Assembly (NCBI GenBank): GCA_021413845.1
Contig: JAIOPP010000036.1
Span: forward strand, 17,797 to 81,796
Direction: 5' to 3'
DNA: 64,000 bases
Source: Planctomycetia bacterium
GTDB lineage: Bacteria; Planctomycetota; Planctomycetia; Pirellulales; PNKZ01
The translations under genes were made by a program, and so were the position numbers. How positions within the stretch are numbered: position 1 is the stretch's first letter; each line of letters opens with the position of its first letter. Below the pieces are notes generated by a model. It did not search any database, was not told the DNA's origin, and saw only the letters and a program-made list of their open reading frames with translations. Positions 57,944-64,000 of the stretch are shown one piece after another.

Positions 57944-59191
57944 GTGTCTAGACGGAAGAATGACGTTCCCACCTATGGCCTGCACAAGCCCTCGGGCCAA
58001 GCCCGCATCGTCGTCGACGGGCAATCGATCTACCTTGGTAAGCACGGCTCGCCGGAGAGCCTGCAGGCCTATTCTCGCTGGGTCACGAAGCTGGCCGCTG
58101 CACCGGCGGCCGGCCGTGCCTCGAAAGCGAAGCTCCTCGCGGAACCGGCCGACGACCTCACGATCAACGAGTTGATCGTTCGCTATCTCCATTTCGCCGA
58201 CGGGTACTATCGGATCGACGGCAAGCGGACGAGCGAATACAAGTCGATGGTCGAAGCCGCCGGTCCTTTGCGGCGACTTTACGGACTCTCGCCGGCGCGC
58301 GAGTTCGGCCCGAAGGCCCTCAAGCAGGTGCAAGAAGCCTACGTGCAACATGGCCTTTGCCGGAAATCGGTCAACAAGCATGTGTTTCGCGTTCGCCGGA
58401 TCTTCCGTTGGGCAGTGGCGGAAGAGTTGGTCCACGAGTCGCTCGCTCACGGTTTGGCTGCCGTCGAAAGTTTGCGCCGCGGCAAGACGGCGGCTCCGGA
58501 GACGTTGCCTACCGCGACCGTCGATCTCGCCGATGTCGAAGCAGTGATTCCCTTCGTCAGTGACGAAATCGCCGCGATGATTCGCCTGCAGTACCACGCG
58601 GCGATGAGACCGGCCGAAGTCACGATCATGCGGCTCTGCGACATCGACCGCAGCGATCCGGAGCTTTGGCTCTACCGACCCACAAGCCACAAGACGGCTT
58701 ATCGAGACGGCGACCGAGAGATTTATCTCGGCGAGGAGTGTCGAAAGGTCTTGGGACCGTTCATGGATCGACCGGCCGATGCCTTCCTGTTCAGCCCGGC
58801 CATCGCGGAGCGGCGACGTAATGAGAAACGAAACGAGGATCGGGATCCGAATCGCAAGACGAAGATCTTCGACTGCGAACTCCGGCATCGAGTGCGTCGT
58901 CGCGAGGCGGCAGCGCGCCGGCAATCGATGCGCCCAAAACGTGACCACTACGACGCCGACTCCTACCGCCGAGCGGTTGCGTATGGAATCAGGCAGGCCC
59001 GGAAGCACGGGATCGAAGTTCAGGAATGGTCACCGCGCAGACTTCGTCACACGATGGCGACGAAGGTCCGAGAAAAATGGGGCGTCGAAGGAGCGCAGAT
59101 CTATCTAGGTCATAGCAAGTGTTCTGTCACGCAGGTCTATGCGCAGCGTGACCGCAAGCTCGGTCGCGAAGTCGCTCTCGATGTCGGATAA
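57944..59191 (+). CDS. Tyrosine recombinase / integrase of a tRNA-Arg element
   Basis: This 415-residue protein starts at a GTG preceded by TTGGGAGGAT. The N-terminal part (about residues 1-65) is AT-hook-like/basic, then a SAM-like core-binding domain (residues 70-170: LTINELIVRYLHFADGYYR, KHVFRVRRIFRWAVAEELV). The catalytic domain has Arg in HAAMRPAEVTIMRL, Lys in SHKTAYRDGDREI, the box WSPRRLRHTMATKVRE, LGHSKCSVTQ and the nucleophile Tyr in VYAQRDRKL. In the HxxR box the first His is replaced by Arg. It lies 110 bp past tRNA-Arg, as in tRNA-integrated elements. The inserted Arg-rich segment (residues 285-335) is common in planctomycete integrases. Confidence 0.92.
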   Translation: MSRRKNDVPTYGLHKPSGQARIVVDGQSIYLGKHGSPESLQAYSRWVTKLAAAPAAGRASKAKLLAEPADDLTINELIVRYLHFADGYYRIDGKRTSEYKSMVEAAGPLRRLYGLSPAREFGPKALKQVQEAYVQHGLCRKSVNKHVFRVRRIFRWAVAEELVHESLAHGLAAVESLRRGKTAAPETLPTATVDLADVEAVIPFVSDEIAAMIRLQYHAAMRPAEVTIMRLCDIDRSDPELWLYRPTSHKTAYRDGDREIYLGEECRKVLGPFMDRPADAFLFSPAIAERRRNEKRNEDRDPNRKTKIFDCELRHRVRRREAAARRQSMRPKRDHYDADSYRRAVAYGIRQARKHGIEVQEWSPRRLRHTMATKVREKWGVEGAQIYLGHSKCSVTQVYAQRDRKLGREVALDVG

Positions 59192-59607
59192 ATATCCATG
59201 GCCGCCGGTTCGGATGAATGCTCCTGCCGGCGGCCGCCTTCTCAAGAAAACCTTTGACGAAACGGGGCAGTTCGCGCTAGAACGATCTTGTTCACGTTTT
59301 TTCCGACTAGATCGGAACGAGCGTCCTGTGAACCGGCTCCGCTTATGAGCCGACAAACCGAGGCTCCGGCCGCAGTTCGCGAAGCGAGGCCTTCGGGTCT
59401 TCTTCGGTGACGCTACCTCATAGGGTCGTGGCCGAGCGTTTCGGCCGACGACCATCGCGGAACTTTTCCGCCGTTGCCTGCCGACCTCGGCGTCGGGCAG
59501 GACGCAGTGTTTGCTTGGGCCTGTCGTCGGCCCACTCCGTCGTTCGCCGGCTTCGCGGCGCCCTTCTGCGCCCCCGGAACGACGGCACTCGCACATGAGG
59601 ATAAGAG
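59192..59607. other. 416-bp gap after the integrase
   Basis: No gene, tRNA or strong promoter is seen. Short GC-rich inverted repeats (for example TTCGCGAA) occur but none is long. It may hold recombinase arm sites, which cannot be recognised without the partner end. Confidence 0.35.
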
Positions 59608-59919
59608 ATGATCGACATCACCAACGAGCAACTGATCTCGCTCGCCGAGGCCGCCGAGATGCTCCCGTGCGGTCGCAAAGGTCGCTACCCGAACGTGAAG
59701 ACCGTCTACGCCTGGACGATCAATAACGGCTGTCGCGGAGTTGTTTTGGAGAGTCTGAAGTGCGCCGGCCGCCGCATCACATCAACGCAGTCAGTCGAAA
59801 GATTTCTTCAAGCGTTGACGGCCGCGTCCGGCACTCCTCGCCCCGTTAACGGCCGTCGCACGAGTACGGTTCGCGACGCGGAAATGGCCGCGGAGCTCGA
59901 CCGGCTCGGCGTTCGTTAA
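59608..59919 (+). CDS. DUF1580-like small protein (possible excisionase/HTH)
   Basis: This 103-residue protein begins MIDITNEQLISLAEAAEMLP and continues GRYPNVKTVYAWTINNGCRG, LESLKCAGRRITSTQSVERF. The pattern (an A-A-x-x-L-P block, a turn, then V-x-T-x-Y-x-W-T and a strand with R-x-x-TS) fits DUF1580, a planctomycete family with a MerR/excisionase-like winged-helix fold. Its place next to an integrase suggests a recombination directionality factor or regulator of the element. A GAGGATAAGAG ribosome site precedes the ATG. Confidence 0.7.
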   Translation: MIDITNEQLISLAEAAEMLPCGRKGRYPNVKTVYAWTINNGCRGVVLESLKCAGRRITSTQSVERFLQALTAASGTPRPVNGRRTSTVRDAEMAAELDRLGVR

Positions 59920-60798
59920 TAGGAATGGCAGCAAGCAACGCCGGCGAAACTTTCCCAACGACCTGTTCAGAAAAACTTGCCGGCGCGCACTAGCCGCTCG
60001 AAAGCCTTGAACGGATGTCCCTTAGCGATGCTGTCGCCCTGTGCCGGCGATCGTCGGCCGGTGCGAATTACCAGAAATCTTTCGAACTCGGTGTAACGAT
60101 TTGCCCTTCTCGCGCAATTACGTAGCCGAGGGAACGATTGATTCAGACGATCGTCGTCCCGTCAGGAATCGCGGATGGACATACCGCAACCGTTTTGGAC
60201 TCCGCTTCATCTCGTTCGACCGCTTGTCGACCGAAGCGTGATGCGAGCCGAGCGGCACCAGGAATTGGTTCGGATTGCAGGAATGATCGCAGGCTACGCG
60301 ACTTAGGTCGCGCCGGGGTCTGCTGCGCAATCAACGAAGGGTGCCGAATCGAGCTCGTGTCGTGAGAGGATCTAAGCATGTTCGAGAAACAGCGTGTCGT
60401 CGGCAAGTATGCCGGCTTCCGACCCACGGTCCGACTTCGCAAGCCTTCGTTCTTGCGCAGCCGGCCGTCGAGTCGTTGCCGGCGAATCGACATCGGCGCC
60501 GCGCCGCCTACCAACGGCCATCGTATGCAGGCCCGCACCACGGCTGCCTCGCTTCGTTCCAACTAGTTCGACATCTGCGCATCGTGGGCCCTGCAGGCGG
60601 GCTCAGCGAGCCGACCTCATCCACGAACAGCTTGGAACGACGCACAGCAGGAGAAGCACAGGAAGAAGCGTCCGACAGGACAGTCACACAAGAACGAGCT
60701 GCGCGGCGGTGTACGTCGCGTGAATGAAAGATTGCTGAGCTCGGGCACCAACATTTGCCGCGTCGAGAAACTCCGCGGCCCATAGAAAAGGTAGGAAT
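59920..60798. other. 879-bp stretch with no supported gene
   Basis: Several overlapping short frames exist on both strands. The only one with a ribosome site is 60378-60566 (AGAGGA before the ATG; 62 basic residues starting MFEKQRVVGKYAGF), which I cannot support as a gene. The stretch may be decayed coding DNA of the inserted element. Confidence 0.35.
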
Positions 60799-61443
60799 AT
60801 GAAGTACGAAAAATTGAAAAAGGTTGTGGAGTCGTTTGAGAGCGAAGAGGATTCCATGGAGTGGCGTTTTACGACCGGAACGAAGATTAACGCGGCGATC
60901 GAGATCCCCGACGGAAATCGCTATCGCCAGCGGGAATTGAGCAAACTACGGGATGATCTTTTCGGCTATCTTCCCGAGGAGGACGTGCCCAGCTTACGAC
61001 AGCTTTATCTCTTCGGTCGCCTTGCTTATCTGTTCAAGCCCGAGGATATTTTGAAACTGTCGGAGGTGCCCTTCGCCCACTTTAAGGAGGTGATGTCCGT
61101 TGTCGACCATGAAGAACGATTGTCGTTATTGAAGCGTGCGCAGAGCGAAGAGCTGAGCTTGCCGCAGTTCCGCAATTTGGTCCTGGAGAGTCGGCAGGAG
61201 AACGGCAACCGGACAGATCGAACGTTCTACGACTCGAAGGTCAATGTTAAGGCGATGGCGAGCTCGGTCGAGCGATGCCGCGCAGAGCTGCTCGCCAAGC
61301 GAGAAGTTCATCGACGGCTGATGAAAGAACTTTCCCCTGAAAGCAGGGCATCGCTTGCTGAAATTGCTCAGCGTACCCAAGAAGTGTTCGAAGAGTTAGG
61401 CGACCTGTTCAACGAACTCAACGCCGAATTCTCCGAGCAATAA
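60799..61443 (+). CDS. Unrecognised 214-residue cargo protein
   Basis: The ATG has AAAGGTAGGA nearby. The protein is acidic and mostly helical. An N-terminal segment (KLKKVVESFESEEDSMEWRF) is followed by a Leu-rich middle (VPSLRQLYLFGRLAYLFKPE, ILKLSEVPFAHFKEVMSVVD). Next is a part reading HEERLSLLKRAQSEELSLPQF, and a C-terminal coiled-coil-like helix (IAQRTQEVFEELGDLFNELN). The middle recalls the W-x-H-(Y/F)-x-x-(L/V) plus D-x-(E)-E-R-x-x-(L/Y) helices seen in some ParB-like and DUF1016-like proteins, but the match is too weak to name. Base use is less GC-rich than its neighbours, which fits transfer. It is followed by a strong hairpin. Confidence 0.6.
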   Translation: MKYEKLKKVVESFESEEDSMEWRFTTGTKINAAIEIPDGNRYRQRELSKLRDDLFGYLPEEDVPSLRQLYLFGRLAYLFKPEDILKLSEVPFAHFKEVMSVVDHEERLSLLKRAQSEELSLPQFRNLVLESRQENGNRTDRTFYDSKVNVKAMASSVERCRAELLAKREVHRRLMKELSPESRASLAEIAQRTQEVFEELGDLFNELNAEFSEQ

Positions 61444-61500
61444 GCCACGGTCATTCAAGTCGCCTCGGGATGAGATGTTTAGGAGTAGAGCGAAGCCAAG

Positions 61501-61527
61501 GGTGGCCGGCGACAATCGCCGGCCACC
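61501..61527 (+). terminator. Strong hairpin after the 214-residue gene
   Basis: A 12-bp perfect stem (GGTGGCCGGCGA at 61501-61512 with 61516-61527) closes a CAA loop. It lies 57 bp after the stop. No T-run follows, so it may be an mRNA 3'-end stabiliser rather than a true intrinsic terminator. Confidence 0.5.
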
Positions 61528-62022
61528 TGCTTCGACAAGATCTCGCGGTCCAATGCGTTCGGCAGTTCGGCTGTCTTCGAACGATTCACTGGAGCAGCCG
61601 AGTCTATTGCTCGTGAGACACTAAGGAACATAGCGACCGCGCGTTCGGGATCTTTCGTTGCGATATGAAGAAGAGGTCAAAACTCAGAAACGACCCCTTG
61701 TTCATCCGGAACGACCCGAGAGTCGTCTCGACCCTCAGGATCGCGTCAGCGGGGCGCTAATGCGCTTTAAACGAGTGCCGCCATGGACGTCGTCGATTCG
61801 AACCGGTCGACGCCTGAGTGATCCGGCCAGCACGAACGAATGGTCGCGATGGATAGAGTCACGGATTCATTGTTTCGGCGCAACGAACGACGTTTCGTTC
61901 GCAGCACGCTCCGTCGAACGGTTCAGGTTCGCGCGGACGTCAGGCTGTAAGGTCAGCGCGCCTATTTCTTCACTTCAAGTATTCAACCTTGGCCGAATGC
62001 TCGTACCGGCCAGGTCGAATCG

Positions 62023-62107
62023 CGTCGTTTCGAGCCGTCCAGCGTCGTCTGTGTGTAAGAGGTTAAATTAACCTCTCTACAGTACTACGTACTGTCAACA
62101 GAGACGG
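62023..62107. repeat. 85-bp core of copy A with two palindromes
   Basis: It is identical over 85 bp to 63916-64000. It holds the palindrome AGAGGTTAA-A-TTAACCTCT (62058-62076) and, two bases on, ACAGTAC-TAC-GTACTGT (62079-62095). Confidence 0.92.
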
Positions 62108-62113
62108 GTTCTC

Positions 62114-62136
62114 GGCCCGGTCCAGAGGACCGTGCC
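62114..62136. repeat. Hairpin 3 of copy A
   Basis: GGC, one mismatch, CGGTCC, loop AGA, GGACCG, one mismatch, GCC. The copy-B equivalent keeps this shape with another stem sequence. Confidence 0.75.
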
Positions 62137-62148
62137 TTCAAACCAATC

Positions 62149-62168
62149 GAGCCTGTCTCGACAGGCTC
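62149..62168. repeat. Palindrome 4 of copy A
   Basis: GAGCCTGTC-TC-GACAGGCTC, 9-bp arms with a 2-base centre, followed by GTGATGAAAAG in both copies that reach this point. Confidence 0.85.
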
Positions 62169-62911
62169 GTGATGAAAAGAACTTCGCACCTGATCAGAAA
62201 ACGACGCCACTTCGTACGACTCGCTGCGACGTTTCTACGACCTGTACTCATCAATTGAGCTGACCGGCTTCATCGATGGGACTCATTGCTCGACGGCGCG
62301 ATGCTGCTCGATCACGAACTGCAGCAAACTCGGTCGCTCATCGACACGCAGGACTTCATGACGTCAGCGCGTCTCGTTAATCCTCCCACGGCTGCCGTAT
62401 TATGAGTCATCGGCAATGCGCGATGTTCGCCATCTTCAAGGGCACGTCAGCAACACGCCGAACATAGCGATCGCGTGTCGTTGCCTCGTGGAGAATCGAG
62501 TCGGCGCGAGCACAGTCCTTTGCACTGGATCACGGCTCATCGGCCGGCTGCAAGATGCCCATCGTTAGGAACTCAGAAACGGGCACTTCGCCGTCCGAAA
62601 CGACCCGCAGGTCGTGCCGGCCCCTCGGAACGCGTTAGCGAGGCGCTAATGCGATTTAAACGAGTGTCACTACGCCCGTCGTCCGCTTAAACCGGCCGAG
62701 CACGTGCGTGAACGGGCCGGAGCCGCCGCATGGTCGCGATGGATCGAAGCCGCCGGTTCATCATTCCGACAACGAACATCATTTTCTCTGCGTCACGTTC
62801 AATCGTTCGATTCAGGTTTGCGCAGACGTCAGGCTTCAAAGCCGGCGAGCGTCCTTCGCCACTTCAACTGAGTTGACCTTGGCCGAAAGCTCGTACCGGC
62901 CATGCCAAATA

Positions 62912-62995
62912 GTCTCATTCCGAGTCGTCCAGCGGCGTCTGTGTGTGAGGTTAAATTAACCTCTCTACAGTACTACGTACTGTCTACAGAAACTG
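62912..62995. repeat. Core of copy B with two palindromes
   Basis: GAGGTTAA-A-TTAACCTC (62946-62962) and ACAGTAC-TAC-GTACTGT (62966-62982) are intact. The flanks differ from copy A at several bases, and an AA before the first palindrome is missing. Confidence 0.9.
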
Positions 62996-63001
62996 GTCCT
63001 T

Positions 63002-63025
63002 CGGCCCAGCCCCGAAGGGCTGGAC
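63002..63025. repeat. Hairpin 3 of copy B
   Basis: GG, one mismatch, CCAGCCC, loop CGAA, GGGCTGG, one mismatch, CC. Same position and shape as 62114-62136 but different paired bases. Confidence 0.75.
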
Positions 63026-63038
63026 CTTACGGACCGAT

Positions 63039-63058
63039 CGAGCCTGTCTCGACAGGCT
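63039..63058. repeat. Palindrome 4 of copy B
   Basis: It is identical to 62149-62168 and followed by the same GTGATGAAAAG. Confidence 0.85.
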
Positions 63059-63460
63059 CGTGATGAAAAGGACTTCGACCCTGATCGAACCGCAACGTCA
63101 TGTCGTGCGTCTCGTTCCGACTACCTGTTCCATGAAATGATGCAACCGGATGATTTAATACGAACTCCTCTATCGGCAGGCTGTGCGACTCAGTTCGACC
63201 ACGGCCTGACAAACTCGGTCACTCATCGAGATGCGGTGCTGCCTCCTGTCGGCTCCGATCGTCTCTTGATTCACGCAGGTTATCGGTGACGCGCTTTTGA
63301 CTCGCTCGCATGATTGATCAGCTACCAAGATCGGAGTCTTCGGCGACGTGCGACCTTCCTCTGCTTCAACGGCATGGCATGTTGCGTCGAACCAGCCGGA
63401 TGAGGTCGGCGGGGGCTGGCCAGCCTTAAGCTCATTCCGTTCACTGAGACGGAGCATGAC

Positions 63461-64000
63461 GAACATAGCGAACGCGCGGTCACTATCTCTTGTGGAGGTT
63501 CGAGTCGGCGCGCAAGTCCGGTTGCGAACTTGATCACAACGCCTCGGCCGGCCTCAATATGGTTACATCGAAAACACTAAAACGCCCCGTTGCCTGTCCG
63601 GAACGACCCGGGAGTCGTCTCGACCCTCAGGATCGCGCTAGCGAGGCGCTCAAGCGCTTTAGGTGAGCCTAGTGTTGGAGGCCGTAACGACTCGAAGCGG
63701 CGATTCATGCCTGATCGTGTCGGTGCAGCCGAACCGTATCATGGGAAGGAAGTCGCCGGTTCACCGTCTCGGCACCGCAAACGTCGTCTGTTCACGGTAC
63801 GTTCTGTCGAACCGTTTGGCTTCGTGGACAATGTGACTGCAAGGCCGGCGCGCATTCTTCCGGCGTTCCGCGCCGCGATTACAGCGGCGAACTCGCAGCA
63901 ACCGTGTCCGATAACCGTCGTTTCGAGCCGTCCAGCGTCGTCTGTGTGTAAGAGGTTAAATTAACCTCTCTACAGTACTACGTACTGTCAACAGAGACGG
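63461..64000. repeat. Non-coding tandem unit, copy C (cut by the window edge)
   Basis: The landmark GAACATAGCGA (63461) is followed by the ACGAC/GTCGT hairpin (63604-63619), the AGCG/CGCT stem (63641-63651), a strongly diverged middle and the 85-bp core (63916-64000), where the window stops. The palindromes are at 63951-63969 and 63972-63988. More copies may lie to the right. Confidence 0.85.

Larger units (their letters stand above)
61626..62459. repeat. Non-coding tandem unit, copy A
   Basis: The copy runs from one GAACATAGCGA landmark to the next. In order it holds a hairpin ACGAC/GTCGT (61711-61726), a small AGCG/CGCT stem (61748-61758), a block GCGCTAATGCG, a divergent middle and the 85-bp core at 62023-62107. 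A hairpin at 62114-62136 and the palindrome GAGCCTGTC/GACAGGCTC (62149-62168) follow. Frames inside are short and do not match between copies. The strand of any function is unknown. Confidence 0.85.
62460..63460. repeat. Non-coding tandem unit, copy B
   Basis: This 1001-bp copy keeps the same order of elements: ACGACC/GGTCGT hairpin (62600-62615), AGCG/CGCT stem (62637-62647), core with two palindromes (62912-62995), hairpin 3 (63002-63025) and palindrome 4 (63039-63058). Outside these elements it has diverged widely from A and C. It is longer than copy A, mostly by extra sequence after palindrome 4. Confidence 0.85.

Noticed and set aside
57194..59008. 604-residue minus-strand frame across tsaC, tRNA-Arg and the integrase
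   Set aside because: It crosses a tRNA gene and two well-supported opposite genes and has no recognisable domain.
61658..62071. 137-residue frame in repeat copy A and similar frames in copies B and C
   Set aside because: They share only the last dozen residues, which come from the identical DNA core; the rest does not align as protein and frames start at different places.
62023..64000. Integron cassette array with attC sites
   Set aside because: GTTAAAT resembles a GTTRRRY box, but no integron-type integrase is seen, no clear RYYYAAC partner at the other end of a 60-130 bp site was found, and units hold no coding cassettes. It is kept only as one possible analogy.
61626..64000. CRISPR array
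   Set aside because: Units are 0.8-1 kb with no short repeat-spacer pattern and no cas gene in the window.

Overview
The window looks like chromosomal DNA of a planctomycete, probably close to the Pirellulales. The evidence is a cysteine-rich YTV-repeat cell-wall protein, two prepilin-type proteins next to or apart from a very large GspK-like protein, Tat-exported Gfo/Idh/MocA and TIM-barrel sugar enzymes, a DUF1580-like small protein, a MoxR/DUF58/transglutaminase operon and a DUF4118 hybrid kinase. No rRNA or CRISPR array was seen. Four tRNA genes are present, none with an encoded CCA end: Gln-TTG, a CAT-anticodon tRNA, Leu-TAG and Arg-TCT.

Layout. 1-5.8 kb: the 3' part of a giant secretion/pilus-associated protein, then a pseudopilin with Ca-loop-like repeats. 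5.8-10.3 kb (minus): moxR, DUF58 and transglutaminase operon. 10.5-13.5 kb: squalene-cyclase-fold membrane protein coupled to a wax-synthase-like MBOAT protein. 13.6-18.1 kb: two Gfo/Idh oxidoreductases, an exported glutathione peroxidase and nadA. 18.4-22.6 kb (plus): an orphan fliN-like gene, pabA/trpG, moeA and lnt. 22.7-24.4 kb: a strong promoter driving a coiled-coil membrane protein and an Ala-Thr-Pro repeat protein. 24.5-27.8 kb: an Mrr-like nuclease and the YTV protein. 28.4-29.9 kb: a major-pseudopilin-like protein, rex and tRNA-Gln. 30-35.9 kb: an outer-membrane protein, two phosphohexomutases and a sugar isomerase-like enzyme. 36.6-44.1 kb: uvrC, mraZ, pyrG, kdsB and glmS. 44.2-57.7 kb: tRNA, porin-like protein, ankyrin protein, phoB-like regulator with divergent pstS, a SGNH acyltransferase, tRNA-Leu, an exported protein, a hybrid kinase and tsaC.

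Several genes feed envelope synthesis: glmS and glmM (towards UDP-GlcNAc), pyrG and kdsB (CTP and CMP-Kdo), lnt (lipoprotein acylation), two beta-barrel candidates and the YTV protein. This fits a Gram-negative-type outer membrane with lipid A/Kdo.

From 57.76 kb to the right edge the character changes. A tyrosine recombinase sits directly behind tRNA-Arg, followed by a DUF1580-like small protein, an unrecognised 214-residue gene and long non-coding stretches. This looks like the left end of an integrated element whose right end lies outside the window. From 61.6 kb to the edge there are at least three diverged tandem copies of a 0.83-1.0 kb non-coding unit. Each unit carries the same ordered series of palindromes. 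An 85-bp core is identical between the first and third copies, and one hairpin keeps its shape while its stem sequence changes. I cannot assign this array to a known family and regard it as the best candidate for an undescribed system here.
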